DNA of 64,000 bases from an uncultured Microbulbifer sp. (GCF_947504145.1 NZ_CANNGQ010000004.1:1-64000), one strand, 5' to 3'. Shown: positions 30,268-40,470, counted from the stretch's first letter. Program-made: numbers and translations. The notes: generated by a model from the sequence alone, not told the origin.

Positions 30268-31305
30268 ATGAGACCAGACCCGCGGGAGGGCGAGTTGCCC
30301 ACGGAATTGCCAAGCAGCTTCGCCATAGGCCCTTACACAATAAAGGCACCAGTAATCCTGGCGCCCATGGCCGGCGTTACCGATCGCCCCTTCCGCAAAC
30401 TGTGCCGTGAACTCGGCGCCGGTCTCGTGGTATCCGAGATGGTTACCTCTGACACCAGCCTGTGGAACAGCCGCAAATCGCGGATGCGCCTCAACCACGC
30501 CGGTGAAACGGGGCCCATTTCGGTACAGATTGCCGGTGGCGACCCGGAGATGATGGCCGATGCGGCCCGGGCGAACGTCGAACGTGGCGCCCAGATCATC
30601 GATATCAATATGGGCTGCCCGGCAAAAAAGGTGTGCAAAAAAGCAGCGGGCTCCGCCCTGCTGCGCGACGAAAAACTGGTCGCCGACATTCTGGAAGCGG
30701 TGGTTTCATCCGTCTCAGTCCCAGTGACGCTGAAAATTCGCACTGGCTGGTGCACGGATAGCCGCAACGGAGTGACGGTGGCCAAAATGGCCGAGGATCT
30801 CGGAATTTCTGCCCTGGCAGTCCACGGACGCACCCGCGCCTGCGGGTACCATGGTCAGGCCGAATTCGATACCATTGCCGAGATTGTGTCCGCGGTGAAG
30901 ATACCCGTCTTTGCCAACGGCGACATTACCGGCGCGGAAAAGGCCCGCACGGTGTTGGACTACACCGGCGCCAAGGCGGTCATGATTGGCCGCGCGGCTC
31001 AGGGACGTCCATGGATTTTCCGGGAAATTGCCCACTACCTGGCAACAGGGGAGCATTTACCGGAGCCCTCACTGGAAGAAGTCAGGGATATATTGATCAC
31101 TCACCTGGGTGAGTTACACCGGTTTTACGGTGAGGTTATGGGGGTACGTATTGCCCGCAAACATGTGGGTTGGTACGTAAAGACGCTCGCCGACAGCGAG
31201 TCCTTTCGCAAGACCTTTAACCGATTGGATAGCGCAGAAGCACAACATGCCAGCGTTCGTGAGTGGTTTGAACGCCGAATAACTAGAGGGGCAAAAGCGG
31301 CATGA
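30268..31305 (+). CDS. dusB: tRNA-dihydrouridine synthase B
   Basis: FMN-dependent reduction of a uridine in the tRNA D-loop. TIM-barrel protein with [16 protein letters not shown], the catalytic Cys in [18 protein letters not shown], and [10 protein letters not shown]. Two starts are possible: ATG at 30268 (345 residues, no ribosome site) or TTG at 30295 after GGGAGGGCGAG (336 residues). Its stop overlaps the ATG of fis by four bases, the classic dusB-fis operon. Confidence 0.95.
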   Translation: MRPDPREGELPTELPSSFAIGPYTIKAPVILAPMAGVTDRPFRKLCRELGAGLVVSEMVTSDTSLWNSRKSRMRLNHAGETGPISVQIAGGDPEMMADAARANVERGAQIIDINMGCPAKKVCKKAAGSALLRDEKLVADILEAVVSSVSVPVTLKIRTGWCTDSRNGVTVAKMAEDLGISALAVHGRTRACGYHGQAEFDTIAEIVSAVKIPVFANGDITGAEKARTVLDYTGAKAVMIGRAAQGRPWIFREIAHYLATGEHLPEPSLEEVRDILITHLGELHRFYGEVMGVRIARKHVGWYVKTLADSESFRKTFNRLDSAEAQHASVREWFERRITRGAKAA

Positions 31306-31601
31306 CTAACGAAGCACTAATTCCGGATACCAGCGATGTGGTATCCACTGGGGGCCAGACTCAACTACAACAACCGCAGGCCTTGCGCGATGCGGTTGAA
31401 CAGGCGATGGAAAACTACTTCCGTCACCTGGACGGTCAGATGGTGACCGATGTGTACGATATGGTGCTGTCTGAGATTGAAGCGCCGATGCTGGAAGTGG
31501 TAATGAAACACACCCGCCACAACCAGACCCGCGCCGCACAGCTGCTGGGCCTCAACCGGGGTACCCTGCGCAAAAAGCTCAAGCGCTACGGCCTGCTGTA
31601 A
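31302..31601 (+). CDS. fis: DNA-bending nucleoid protein Fis
   Basis: Growth-phase-dependent DNA-binding and bending protein that activates rRNA genes. 99 residues. The C-terminal helix-turn-helix is clear ([20 protein letters not shown]), preceded by the dimerising helices ([17 protein letters not shown]). It starts inside the stop of dusB (ATGA). A strong hairpin at 31651-31683 follows. A link to the rrn-like promoters at the left edge is plausible but not shown. Confidence 0.97.
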   Translation: MTNEALIPDTSDVVSTGGQTQLQQPQALRDAVEQAMENYFRHLDGQMVTDVYDMVLSEIEAPMLEVVMKHTRHNQTRAAQLLGLNRGTLRKKLKRYGLL

Positions 31602-31650
31602 GGCAGCCAACCGCTACCGGCAAGCATAAGCCGGAGCGGTAAAAATTCGA

Positions 31651-31683
31651 CGAGGGGGGATGAGCCAGGCTCATCCCCCCTCG
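31651..31683 (+). terminator. hairpin terminator after fis
   Basis: A 14-bp perfect stem CGAGGGGGGATGAG with loop CCAGG and its complement, followed by CTATTTGTATTT. The run of T is interrupted, so efficiency is uncertain, but position and stability fit the end of dusB-fis. Confidence 0.65.
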
Positions 31684-31742
31684 CTATTTGTATTTCCGAC
31701 GTTTCTAACCTGCTCTTTATACCTCTAGATGGACCAAGCGAT

Positions 31743-33317
31743 ATGACTGACAAGGTGGCCGTTCGCCGCGCGCTGATCAGCGTTTCCGATAAAACCGGCA
31801 TTGTGGAATTTGCCCGCGAACTTTCCAACATGGGCGTGGAGATCCTCTCTACCGGTGGTACCTACCGCAAGCTCGGCGAAGCCGGCATCCCGGTAGTGGA
31901 AGTCTCTGACTACACCGGCTTCCCCGAAATGATGGACGGCCGTGTCAAAACCCTGCACCCGAAAGTACACGGCGGCATCCTCGGCCGCCGCGGCACCGAT
32001 GACGCGGTGATGAGCGAGCACGACATCAACCCCATCGACATGGTCGTGGTCAACCTGTACCCCTTCAAGGCCACCGTTGCCGATCCCAGCTGCGACCTGC
32101 CCACCGCTATCGAAAATATCGACATTGGCGGCCCCACCATGGTCCGCTCAGCCGCCAAGAATCACAAAGACGTCGCCATCCTCGTCAATGCCCACAGCTA
32201 CGACACCGTGATCGAAGAAATGAAAGCCAATGATGGCCAGCTGGGCTACGAAACCCGCTACGACCTGATGGTGCAGGCGTTCGAGCACACCGCACAGTAC
32301 GACGGAATGATCGCCAACCACTTCGGCGCGCGTAATACCAAGAACGAAGCCCGTGCCTTCCCCAACACCTTTAACGTCCAGTTCGAAAAAGCCCAGGACA
32401 TGCGCTACGGCGAAAACCCACACCAGAAGGCGGCCTTCTACGTAGAAGCCGACGCGGAAGAAGCCTCCGTGTCCAGTGCCAACCAGCTTCAGGGGAAAGA
32501 GCTCTCCTTCAACAACGTTGCCGACACCGACGCCGCCCTGGAAACCGTCAAACTGTTCGACGAGCCCGCCTGCGTCATCGTCAAACACGCCAACCCCTGC
32601 GGCGTTGCCGTAGCCGGCGACATCAAAACCGCCTACGAACTGGCCTTCGCCACTGACCCGGAATCCGCCTTCGGTGGCATCATCGCCTTCAACCGCGAGC
32701 TGGACGCCGAAACCGCCCAGCTGATCGTCGACAAGCAGTTCTCCGAAGTCATCATCGCCCCCAAAGTCAGCACCGCTGCTGCCGAAGCTGTCTCCGCCAA
32801 AAAGAACGTACGCCTGCTGGAGTGTGGCGAATGGAGCGCCAATCGCCCCACCGCGTTTGACTACAAGCGCGTTACCGGCGGACTACTGGTGCAGGAAAAA
32901 GACAACGGCATGGTCGCCAAAGACGACCTCAAAGTCGTCACCAAGGCACAGCCCACCGACGAGCAGATGGACGAACTGCTGTTCGCCTGGAAAGTCGCCA
33001 AAATGGTTAAATCCAACGCCATCATCTACGCCAAAGACGGCCGCACCATCGGCGTCGGCGCCGGCCAGATGAGCCGTGTCAACTCCGCCCGCATCGCCGC
33101 CATCAAAGCCGAGCACGCCGGCCTCGAAGTGAAGGGTGCCGTTATGGCCTCCGACGCCTTCTTCCCCTTCCGCGACGGCATCGACAACGCCGCCAAGGTC
33201 GGCATCAGCGCCGTAATCCAACCGGGTGGTTCCATGCGCGATGAAGAAGTCATCGCCGCCGCGGACGAGCACGGCATGGCGATGGTGTTTACCGGCATGC
33301 GTCACTTCCGTCACTGA
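31743..33317 (+). CDS. purH: bifunctional AICAR transformylase/IMP cyclohydrolase
   Basis: Last two steps of IMP synthesis. 524 residues. N-terminal cyclohydrolase domain with [19 protein letters not shown] and [15 protein letters not shown]-terminal transformylase with [22 protein letters not shown] and the AGQMSRV and [11 protein letters not shown] signatures. Follows fis and precedes purD as in Pseudomonas, with a palindromic element (copy D) between purH and purD. Confidence 0.98.
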   Translation: MTDKVAVRRALISVSDKTGIVEFARELSNMGVEILSTGGTYRKLGEAGIPVVEVSDYTGFPEMMDGRVKTLHPKVHGGILGRRGTDDAVMSEHDINPIDMVVVNLYPFKATVADPSCDLPTAIENIDIGGPTMVRSAAKNHKDVAILVNAHSYDTVIEEMKANDGQLGYETRYDLMVQAFEHTAQYDGMIANHFGARNTKNEARAFPNTFNVQFEKAQDMRYGENPHQKAAFYVEADAEEASVSSANQLQGKELSFNNVADTDAALETVKLFDEPACVIVKHANPCGVAVAGDIKTAYELAFATDPESAFGGIIAFNRELDAETAQLIVDKQFSEVIIAPKVSTAAAEAVSAKKNVRLLECGEWSANRPTAFDYKRVTGGLLVQEKDNGMVAKDDLKVVTKAQPTDEQMDELLFAWKVAKMVKSNAIIYAKDGRTIGVGAGQMSRVNSARIAAIKAEHAGLEVKGAVMASDAFFPFRDGIDNAAKVGISAVIQPGGSMRDEEVIAAADEHGMAMVFTGMRHFRH

Positions 33318-33371
33318 TCGACGCGATCTGTCATGACTCTGCAGCAAACAACCCGCAGAGTCAGGCGCGAA

Positions 33372-33483
33372 GGGGCTGTGACTGGTGGCCATTCGCGAGA
33401 CCTTCACCGCCATGGATGGCGGTGCAGAGCCCCCAAGGACGGGTTCACGGCGTGTCTCGCGAATGGCCACCAGTTGCAGCCCC
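33372..33483. repeat. palindromic three-way-junction element (copy D)
   Basis: Between purH and purD. Outer arms of 30 bases (33372-33401 and 33454-33483) pair at 28 of 30 positions and include TGGCCATTCGCGAGAC and its complement. Inside: hairpin 2, CACCGCCA-TGGA-TGGCGGTG (33405-33424), and hairpin 1, CCCA-AGGA-CGGG (33432-33443), weaker in this copy. Orientation is opposite to copies A, B and C. Confidence 0.8.
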
Positions 33484-33593
33484 GCCACGGACTGGCCAGG
33501 TACCTCGAAACTCCGATGCCGGTTCGAAGTCAGATTTGCACTTCTGAATGCTAAACTAGCCCACCTAAATAACAGGCACGGGGAAACTCAAGA

Positions 33594-34889
33594 ATGAACA
33601 TCCTGGTAATCGGCTCTGGTGGCCGCGAACACGCTCTGGCCTGGAAGGCCGCACAGAACCCCGCCGTAGACACCGTCTTCGTCGCCCCGGGCAACGCCGG
33701 CACCGCCCGCGAACCCAAACTCCAGAACGTCAACATCGGCGTCGACAACTTCTCCGCCCTCTCCGACCTCGTCGAAGAAAAAGGCATCGACCTCACCATC
33801 GTCGGCCCCGAAGTCCCACTTGTCGACGGCATCGTCGACTTCTTCAACAGCCGCGGACACAACATCTTCGGCCCCGAAAAAGCCCCCGCCCAGCTCGAAG
33901 GCTCCAAAGCCTTCACCAAAGACTTTCTCGAGCGTCACGACATCCCCACTGCCGCGTACCAGAACTTCACCGAAGTCGAACCGGCCATCGCCTACCTGCG
34001 CGAACAGGGCGCCCCCATCGTCGTCAAAGCCGACGGTCTCGCCGCCGGTAAAGGCGTCATCGTCGCTGAAACCGTAGAACAGGCCGAGCTGGCCGTGCGC
34101 GACATGCTCAGCGGCAACGCCTTCGGCGAAGCCGGCTGCCGCGTGGTGATCGAAGAGTTCCTTACCGGCGAAGAAGCCAGCTTCATCGTCATGGTCGACG
34201 GCGAAAACATCCTGCCCATGGCCACAAGCCAGGACCACAAGCGCGTCGGCGACGGCGACACCGGCCCCAACACCGGCGGTATGGGCGCCTACTCCCCAGC
34301 ACCGGTAGTGACGCCAGAAGTGCACGATCGGGTGATGAAAGAAGTCATCGAACCCACCGTCAAGGGCCTCGCCAGTGAAGGCATGCCCTACACCGGCTTC
34401 CTATATGCCGGCCTGATGATCAACGAAGAGGGTGCGCCCAAGGTCATCGAATACAACTGCCGCTTCGGCGACCCGGAAACCCAACCCATCATGATGCGCC
34501 TCAAATCTGACCTGGTAGAGCTGTGCATGGCCGCCATCGAAAAGCGCCTGGATCAGGTCACCGTCGAGTGGGATTCCCGCCCTGCGCTCGGCGTAGTTCT
34601 GGCCGCCCACGGCTACCCCGGCAGCTATCGCAAAGGCGACGCCATCTCCGGACTCGACAAGGCCGACGGTGAAAACGCCAAGGTCTTCCAAGCCGGCACC
34701 GCACTGGACGGCGAGCGCGTAGTGACCAGCGGCGGCCGCGTGCTCTGCGCCACCGCACTGGGTGACACCGTGGCCGAGGCCAAGGAGAACGCCTACGAAT
34801 GCGCGCGCAAAATCTACTGGGAAGGCTCCTTCTACCGCAAGGACATCGGTTACCGCGCGGTAGAGCGGGAAGAATCCGAGAAAGCCTGA
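33594..34889 (+). CDS. purD: phosphoribosylamine-glycine ligase
   Basis: ATP-grasp enzyme joining glycine to phosphoribosylamine, second step of purine synthesis. 431 residues. N-terminal MNILVIGSGGREHALAWK, ATP-grasp glycine-rich KADGLAAGKGVIVAE, and the signature VIEYNCRFGDPETQP. Ribosome site GGGGAAA precedes the ATG. It follows purH beyond copy D of the palindromic element; coq7 follows 35 bases later. Confidence 0.98.
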   Translation: MNILVIGSGGREHALAWKAAQNPAVDTVFVAPGNAGTAREPKLQNVNIGVDNFSALSDLVEEKGIDLTIVGPEVPLVDGIVDFFNSRGHNIFGPEKAPAQLEGSKAFTKDFLERHDIPTAAYQNFTEVEPAIAYLREQGAPIVVKADGLAAGKGVIVAETVEQAELAVRDMLSGNAFGEAGCRVVIEEFLTGEEASFIVMVDGENILPMATSQDHKRVGDGDTGPNTGGMGAYSPAPVVTPEVHDRVMKEVIEPTVKGLASEGMPYTGFLYAGLMINEEGAPKVIEYNCRFGDPETQPIMMRLKSDLVELCMAAIEKRLDQVTVEWDSRPALGVVLAAHGYPGSYRKGDAISGLDKADGENAKVFQAGTALDGERVVTSGGRVLCATALGDTVAEAKENAYECARKIYWEGSFYRKDIGYRAVEREESEKA

Positions 34890-34924
34890 TTTCCGCCACA
34901 TAATCACTCCAAAGGAACGCATCT

Positions 34925-35572
34925 GTGAGCAGCCATCGTCAATTAACCGGACTCGACCGCCTGCTGCTGCAGGCGGACCGTGCCCTGCGCACCCTGAGCC
35001 CGGGCTCGCCCTGCCACGAGCGCCCATCGCCGGCCAAATCCACCGATGAGGCGAAACTGTCTGACCGCGAGCGCCGCCATGCGGCAGGCCTGATGCGGGT
35101 CAACCACAGTGGCGAAGTCTGCGCCCAGGCCCTGTACCAGGGCCAGGCACTGACCGCCAAGCTGCCCCAGGTACGCGCGGAAATGGAACACGCCGCGGAC
35201 GAGGAAATCGACCACCTCGCCTGGTGCGAACAGCGCCTGGGCGAACTGGGCAGCCGCCCGAGTGTACTCAACCCAGTCTGGTACGGACTTTCCTTTGGAA
35301 TTGGCGCCGCGGCCGGCAAAGTCAGCGACAAGGTCAGCCTCGGCTTCGTCGCCGCCACCGAAGAGCAGGTGTGCAAGCACCTGGAGAGCCATCTACAGGA
35401 ACTGCCGGCACAGGACGAAAGAAGCCGCGCGGTGGTGGAGCAGATGCTGGTGGATGAAGCCAAACACCAGCACGCTGCCCTGGATGCCGGTGGCGCACGC
35501 TTCCCCGGCCCCGTTAAGGGCTTGATGACGCTGGTCTCCAAGGCGATGACTTCCGCGAGCTACAGGCTGTAG
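34925..35572 (+). CDS. coq7: 2-polyprenyl-3-methyl-6-methoxy-1,4-benzoquinone monooxygenase
   Basis: Di-iron hydroxylase of ubiquinone synthesis. 215 residues; the ferritin-like helices carry the iron ligands: [18 protein letters not shown] (first Glu), [13 protein letters not shown] (ExxH) and [16 protein letters not shown] (second ExxH). The start is GTG after CAAAGGAACGCATCT. It lies after purD and before a bidirectional terminator shared with the convergent OsmC gene. In Pseudomonas speD lies between coq7 and osmC; it is absent here. Confidence 0.95.
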   Translation: MSSHRQLTGLDRLLLQADRALRTLSPGSPCHERPSPAKSTDEAKLSDRERRHAAGLMRVNHSGEVCAQALYQGQALTAKLPQVRAEMEHAADEEIDHLAWCEQRLGELGSRPSVLNPVWYGLSFGIGAAAGKVSDKVSLGFVAATEEQVCKHLESHLQELPAQDERSRAVVEQMLVDEAKHQHAALDAGGARFPGPVKGLMTLVSKAMTSASYRL

Positions 35573-35592
35573 CAGGCGGATATTCTCGAGCA

Positions 35593-35625
35593 TGAAAAAG
35601 GGGAGCCACTGGCTCCCCTTTTTCA
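35593..35625. terminator. bidirectional terminator between coq7 and the OsmC gene
   Basis: A perfect 15-bp stem, TGAAAAAGGGGAGCC, loop ACT, and its complement ending in TTTTTCA. The A-run and T-run on either side allow it to end both convergent transcripts. Confidence 0.9.
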
Positions 35626-35646
35626 TATTCAACCGCTCGAAAGCCC

Positions 35647-36069
35647 TCAGGCCTCCTCGATCCGGTAACTGTGCACTATCTCCACCCCGGCCTTGCCCAG
35701 CATGATGGAAGCGGAACAGTACTTTTCCGCCGACAGCTCAACCGCCTTGGCCACGTGCTTTTCCTTGATATCCCGCCCGCGCACCACAAACTCCATCTCG
35801 ATCTTCTCGAACGGTGCCGGCACCGCATCCGGGCGGTGGCCCTTCAATTCCACGTGGCAACTGACCACATCCTGGCGGGTCTTCTGCAGGATTCCCACCA
35901 CATCGTAGGAGGCGCAGCCGCCCACACCCAGCAGGATCATCTCCATCGGGCGAATCGCGTTGTTCTTCTGCCCACCTTCCATCACCACGGCGTTGCCACT
36001 ACCGGACTCACCGATAAACGTAACGCCATTGACCCAGGTCACCTGACCCTGCATAACACCACCCGCCAT
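35647..36069 (-). CDS. OsmC family redox protein
   Basis: A small cytoplasmic peroxidase-like protein (140 residues) of the OsmC/Ohr superfamily, closest in layout to the YhfA group. The two conserved cysteines are in LLGVGGCASYDVVG and SAEKYCSAS. The start at 36069 follows AGAAGGAGT. In Pseudomonas the same gene neighbours vfr. Substrate unknown; it may reduce organic hydroperoxides or act on small thiols. Confidence 0.88.
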   Translation of the reverse strand: MAGGVMQGQVTWVNGVTFIGESGSGNAVVMEGGQKNNAIRPMEMILLGVGGCASYDVVGILQKTRQDVVSCHVELKGHRPDAVPAPFEKIEMEFVVRGRDIKEKHVAKAVELSAEKYCSASIMLGKAGVEIVHSYRIEEA

Positions 36070-36418
36070 GGGATAGACTCCTTCTCAATTGATGGGGCGG
36101 GGAGCTTATCACACCGGCGCTCCCTCCCCCCATCGCGCTGCGGCCGGATCCACCATTGTTCAAAACGTGACCAGCGTCACTTACCGATTTCCGAATAGTA
36201 AGTCATCACTCACGGCGGTTGTATCGACCTCGCACAACCGTTATAAACAACATCACATTCCGCACGCCTCAGGCCACATCAGCGAAAGCGATAAAGGGTG
36301 GCCCAGATCACATTGCGGACCATTGCCGGCTACAGCCCCTGTCAGCCCCGCGCAATAAGCGGGATAATCCACCGCTTACCGGGATCAGGCACAAAAATTC
36401 TAGAAAAGGAGTAGATCC
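36070..36418. other. divergent regulatory region between the OsmC and CRP genes
   Basis: About 349 bases without a gene. It holds one candidate CRP site (36166-36181) and must carry the promoters for the two divergent neighbours. No small reading frame convinced me. Confidence 0.5.
36166..36181. promoter_or_regulatory. candidate CRP/Vfr site upstream of the CRP gene
   Basis: CGTGA, six bases (CCAGCG), TCACT. Inner half-sites GTGA and TCAC are perfect and correctly spaced; the outer positions differ from TGTGA/TCACA. It lies about 240 bases upstream of the CRP start and about 100 bases upstream of the OsmC start, so it may serve autoregulation or the OsmC gene. Confidence 0.45.
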
Positions 36419-37054
36419 GTGACGGTTGCTACCGAAGAAACCCTGTCTACTGGCAACATTGAAGACTTTCTCGCCCACTGCCACCGCCGTCGCTACCCGG
36501 CCAAGAGCACGATTATCTACGCCGGCGATCGCTGTGAGTCCCTGTACTTCATCATGCGCGGTTCCGTAACCGTGCTGATCGAAGACGACGAGGGCCGCGA
36601 GATGATCGTTGCCTATCTGAACGACGGCGACTTCTTCGGCGAAATGGGCCTGTTCGACCAGGACACCCGCAGCGCATGGGTCCGCACCAAGACCGAATGT
36701 GAAGTGGCAGAGATTTCCTACACCAAATTCCAGGAACTGACCCGTCAGCACCCGGAATTCCTGTTCAATCTCGCCACCCAGATGGCCCTGCGTCTGCGCA
36801 ACACCACCCGCAAAGTAGGCGATCTGGCATTCCTGGACGTGACCGGCCGCGTGGCTCGCACCTTGCTCGACCTGTGCAACGAGCCAGACGCCATGACCCA
36901 CCCGGAAGGCATGCAGATCAAGATCACCCGCCAGGAAATTGGCCGCATCGTGGGCTGCTCCCGCGAGATGGTTGGCCGGGTACTGAAGACCCTGGAAGAA
37001 CAGGGACTGGTATCGGTGAAGGGCAAGACCATGGTGGTGTACGGCACCCGCTGA
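36419..37054 (+). CDS. crp: cAMP-binding transcription factor CRP/Vfr
   Basis: Global regulator activated by cAMP. 211 residues. Cyclic-nucleotide domain with the phosphate-binding cassette [20 protein letters not shown] (Glu, Arg and Ser that hold cAMP are present), the long dimer helix and the C-terminal helix-turn-helix [20 protein letters not shown], whose recognition-helix Arg, Glu and Arg match E. coli CRP. The start is GTG after AAAAGGAG. Its neighbours OsmC and trpC match Pseudomonas vfr. The site at 20823-20838 is a likely target in this window. Confidence 0.96.
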   Translation: MTVATEETLSTGNIEDFLAHCHRRRYPAKSTIIYAGDRCESLYFIMRGSVTVLIEDDEGREMIVAYLNDGDFFGEMGLFDQDTRSAWVRTKTECEVAEISYTKFQELTRQHPEFLFNLATQMALRLRNTTRKVGDLAFLDVTGRVARTLLDLCNEPDAMTHPEGMQIKITRQEIGRIVGCSREMVGRVLKTLEEQGLVSVKGKTMVVYGTR

Positions 37055-37071
37055 CAACACCTGCACACCGA

Positions 37072-37109
37072 ACACAAAAAAGCCGGGCAAATGCCCGGCT
37101 TTTTTGTGT
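37072..37109. terminator. bidirectional terminator between the CRP and M3 peptidase genes
   Basis: A 17-bp stem, ACACAAAAAAGCCGGGC, with loop AAAT and the perfect complement ending in TTTTTTGTGT. Runs of A and T on both sides suit the two convergent genes. Confidence 0.9.
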
Positions 37110-37164
37110 CTTTTCCAAACCTGCTCAATCCCGCGTCCCTGCGAAGATTGCAACTGGCCGCCGG

Positions 37165-39348
37165 TTACTGGCCGGCAACCGGCTTGAGGCCGCGGCGAAT
37201 CAGCAGCGCATCGGTGGTCGGTTCCTTGCCGCGGAATTTCACGTAAGACTCCATGGGCGGGCGCGAGTTGCCGACTTCCAGGATGTTCTTGCGGTACAGG
37301 TCACCATTCTTGCGGCTCAGACCGCCGCGCTCGCGCAGGTAAGCGAACGCATCTGCAGCCAGGATCTCACTCCACATATACGCGTAGTAACCGGCTGAGT
37401 AGCCACCGCCAATGGAGTGGGCAAAATAGGTGGACTTGTAACGGGGCGGTACCGCCGCTAGGTCCACACCGTGTTTGGCCAGTGCCTCGGCTTCAAACTT
37501 CTCCACGTCCTGTGGCTTGGCGTCCGCAGGCAGGGAGTGCCATTCCATATCCAGCAGTGCCGCAGACATGTACTCCAGGGTGTCGAAGCCCATGTTGAAG
37601 TTTTTCGCCTTCATCACTTTAGCCAGCAGTTCTTCCGGAATGGCTTCGCCGGTTTTGTAGTGGTAGGCGTAATTCGCCAGCACTTCCGGGTGGCTCGCCC
37701 AGTCCTCTTCAAAGGTGGATGGGAATTCCACGAAGTCGCGGGAAACCGCAGTGCCCGCCAGGCTCGGGTAGTGCACGCTGGAGAGCATGCCATGCAGGCC
37801 GTGGCCCAGTTCGTGGAACATGGTGGTCACGTGGTCGAAGCTCACCAGGGTCGCTTCCCCTTCCGGACCTTTCGGAATGTTCATTACATTCACGACCACC
37901 GGCTTCTGCTTCAGCAGCCCGGATTGCCCCACAAAGGAACTCATCCAGGCACCGCCGCGCTTGCCGTCACGAGCAAAGTAATCCGCATAGAAGATCGCCA
38001 GGCTTTCACCGTCGTGATCGAACAGTTCAAATGCCTGCACATCCGGGTGGTACACGGGCAGGTCCGGGCGCGGCTTGAAGGTAACGCCGTACAGGCGGTT
38101 CATGGTGTAGAAGAGGCCGTCTTTCAGTACGCGGTTAAATTCGAAGTACTCGCGCACCTGGCTCTCATCCAGCTCGTATTTTGCCTGGCGCACTTTTTCC
38201 GCGTAGTAAGCCCAGTCCCAGGGCTGCACGTCAAAATCGCCGCCTTCCGCTTCAATCATGGCCTGGATATCGGCCTGCTCCGCCTGGGTGTTTTTAACCA
38301 CCGCCGGCACCATGGAGTTCAGCATGCTGAACACGTTTTCCGGCTTTTCCGCCATGGTGCTGGTGAGCTGGTACTCGGCCCAGTTGCCGTAGCCCAGCAG
38401 ATCGGCTTTCTGCGCGCGGATCTGTACCAGGCGTTTCACCAGCGGGCGGTTATCCAGCTCGCCGGAGGTGCCGCGGTTGGCGGACGCTTCCCAGATGCGC
38501 TGGCGCAGCTCGCGGTTTTTCAAAGAGGTGAGCACCGGCTGGCGGGTGGTGTTGGTGATGCTGATCAGGTATTTGCCTTCGTGGCCGGCAGCGGTGGCAG
38601 CCTCAGCGGCGGACTTGATCTGGTTTTCCGTCAGGCCGTCCAGCTCGCTCTTCTCATCCACCACTACGGCGATTTCTTTGCTGAGCTTCAGCAGGTTCTG
38701 GCTGAACTGGGTGGTGAGGGTGGAGTGCTCTTCGTTCAGTGCACGCAGAGTGACTTTCTGCTCTTCGGACAGCTTGGCGCCGGCCTTGACGAATTTCTCG
38801 TAGGTGTTTTCCAGCAGGCGTGCGGACTCCGCATCCAGCTCCTTTTCAACACGCTGGTTGTACAGCTGCTCTACACGGGCGAACAGGGCGCCGTTCAGGT
38901 AGATGCTGTCGGAGTGGGCCGCCAGTTTCGGGGCCAGCTTGCTCTGCAGAGCGCGGCGCGCTTCGTTGCTGTCGCTGCCCACCAGGTTGAAGAAAATGCG
39001 GGAAACGCGAGTCAGCAGCTCACCGGATTGCTCCATGGCCACGATGGTGTTGTTGAAGCTGGCGGGCTCCGCACTGTTGGCGATGGCCTGGATTTCCTGC
39101 AGGTGCTCGTGCATGCCCTGCTCAAAGGCGGGCTCAAAGTGACCGTCTTTGATCTCACTGAAATCAGGCGCCTGGTACTGGAGGCTGCTGGGCGTCAGCA
39201 GCGGATTGTCCTGCGCATTTGGCGTGGCCAGATCAGCGGCGGTCTGGTTTTTTTCCACGTCCGCTGACTGTGCGGACTTGTTCTCGTTCGGTGCCTCGGA
39301 ACAGGCGGCAACCGCCACGATGGCTAAGGCAAGCAGGGATTTGCGCAT
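37165..39348 (-). CDS. M3 family peptidyl-dipeptidase, lipoprotein form
   Basis: A zinc metallopeptidase of the Dcp/oligopeptidase group. 727 residues. The start MRKSLLALAIVAVAACSEAP is a lipoprotein signal with lipobox VAAC (Cys16), so the enzyme is envelope-anchored, unlike cytoplasmic E. coli Dcp. The catalytic HExxH is in MFHELGHGLHGML, and GGYSAGYYAYMWSEI is a typical M3 C-terminal motif. Stands alone between the CRP gene (convergent) and trpC (same strand, far downstream end). A role in breaking down peptides in the periplasm is likely. Confidence 0.92.
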   Translation of the reverse strand: MRKSLLALAIVAVAACSEAPNENKSAQSADVEKNQTAADLATPNAQDNPLLTPSSLQYQAPDFSEIKDGHFEPAFEQGMHEHLQEIQAIANSAEPASFNNTIVAMEQSGELLTRVSRIFFNLVGSDSNEARRALQSKLAPKLAAHSDSIYLNGALFARVEQLYNQRVEKELDAESARLLENTYEKFVKAGAKLSEEQKVTLRALNEEHSTLTTQFSQNLLKLSKEIAVVVDEKSELDGLTENQIKSAAEAATAAGHEGKYLISITNTTRQPVLTSLKNRELRQRIWEASANRGTSGELDNRPLVKRLVQIRAQKADLLGYGNWAEYQLTSTMAEKPENVFSMLNSMVPAVVKNTQAEQADIQAMIEAEGGDFDVQPWDWAYYAEKVRQAKYELDESQVREYFEFNRVLKDGLFYTMNRLYGVTFKPRPDLPVYHPDVQAFELFDHDGESLAIFYADYFARDGKRGGAWMSSFVGQSGLLKQKPVVVNVMNIPKGPEGEATLVSFDHVTTMFHELGHGLHGMLSSVHYPSLAGTAVSRDFVEFPSTFEEDWASHPEVLANYAYHYKTGEAIPEELLAKVMKAKNFNMGFDTLEYMSAALLDMEWHSLPADAKPQDVEKFEAEALAKHGVDLAAVPPRYKSTYFAHSIGGGYSAGYYAYMWSEILAADAFAYLRERGGLSRKNGDLYRKNILEVGNSRPPMESYVKFRGKEPTTDALLIRRGLKPVAGQ

Positions 39349-39560
39349 TTCGATCTCCGATAAGGGTTTCAGGTCCGGGTACCTTGCAGGTATCAGACCA
39401 ACAAAGATGCCTAACGCGCCAATATATCACCTTGTGCCTGACTGGGAATTCAGGCGAGTGCGGCTTATCCCGCGTGTGCAACCGTTCGTCCCGTTGTGGC
39501 CTGGGTGACCGGCAGTAAATCCGGGGTCTGCTGAGGGGGTATTGAAAGGCCGGGGAAAAG

Positions 39561-39645
39561 ACCATCGTCATTCCGGCGCATGCCGGAATCCAGCTTCTGG
39601 AGGCTGAATTCCGGGTCAGGTCCGGGATGACGGAGAGTGATGGTG
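39561..39645. repeat. REP/MITE-like inverted repeat
   Basis: Ends are CGTCATTCC (39566-39574) and GGGATGACG (39624-39632), with a 20-base perfect palindrome ATTCCGGCGCATGCCGGAAT (39570-39589) inside; ACCATC and GATGGT extend the outer pairing. This CGTCATTCC...GGATGACG design is common between genes in many proteobacteria. It is unlike the three-way-junction family elsewhere in the window. Lies between the M3 peptidase start and the trpC stop. Confidence 0.65.
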
Positions 39646-39671
39646 CCTGGCGGCCGGGGGAAGCGGAGGAC

Positions 39672-40466
39672 TTAGTTGAACAACTCCATCAAACGGCGGC
39701 CCGGCTCTTCTTCGCGCATGAAGGCTTCACCCACCAGAAACGTGTCCACGTTGTGACCGCGCATGGCCGCCACGTCATCGGTGGTGTGAATGCCACTTTC
39801 GGTGACCACGATACGGTCTTCAGGAATCAGATCCAGCAGCCCGAAGGTGGTTTCCAGCTGTACCTCGAAGGTGTGCAGATTGCGGTTGTTGATGCCGATC
39901 AAACGGTTCGGCAGTTTCAGCGCACGCTCCAGCTCCGCGCGATCGTGCACTTCCACCAGCACATCCAGACCCAGCTCGATCGCCAGGTCATTCAGGCTGA
40001 TGAGCTGCGCATCGTCGAGGCAGGCCGCGATCAGCAGGATGCAGTCGGCACCGATGGCGCGGGCCTCGTACACCTGATACGGATCGACAATAAAGTCCTT
40101 GCGGATCACCGGCAGGCGCACCGCATTGCGGGCCTGCTGCAGGTATTCATCGGCCCCCTGAAAAAAGTCCACATCGGTCAGCACCGACAGACAGGCCGCG
40201 CCGCCCTTTTCATAGCTGGTGGCAATTTCCGCGGGAATAAAATCTTCGCGGATCACGCCCTTGCTCGGGGAGGCCTTTTTGATCTCGGCGATCACCGCCG
40301 CTTCACCGGCGTTGCGCTTGGCTTCAATCGCACTGACAAAACCCCGGCAGGGCGGCTGCTTCAGCGCACGCTGTTGCATCTCATCCAGGCTGATCCGCTG
40401 CTTGCGCTCGGCCACCTCTTCCCACTTGCGCTCGACAATCGTTTTCAGAATTGTTGGTGTACTCAT
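39672..40466 (-). CDS. trpC: indole-3-glycerol phosphate synthase
   Basis: Fourth chemical step of tryptophan synthesis, closing the indole ring. 264 residues, monofunctional TIM barrel: [35 protein letters not shown] (catalytic Lys), [17 protein letters not shown] and VTESGIHT. The ATG at 40466 follows GAGAGTGAAG; the longer reading to 40532 overlaps trpD and is unlikely. Four bases after trpD, last gene of the trp run. Confidence 0.97.
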   Translation of the reverse strand: MSTPTILKTIVERKWEEVAERKQRISLDEMQQRALKQPPCRGFVSAIEAKRNAGEAAVIAEIKKASPSKGVIREDFIPAEIATSYEKGGAACLSVLTDVDFFQGADEYLQQARNAVRLPVIRKDFIVDPYQVYEARAIGADCILLIAACLDDAQLISLNDLAIELGLDVLVEVHDRAELERALKLPNRLIGINNRNLHTFEVQLETTFGLLDLIPEDRIVVTESGIHTTDDVAAMRGHNVDTFLVGEAFMREEEPGRRLMELFN

Positions 40467-40470
40467 TACT

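Noticed and set aside
37471-39267. Long open frame (598 codons) on the plus strand opposite the M3 peptidase gene
   Set aside because: No recognisable domain; odd composition. The minus-strand protein has clear zinc motifs, so this is a high-GC antisense shadow.
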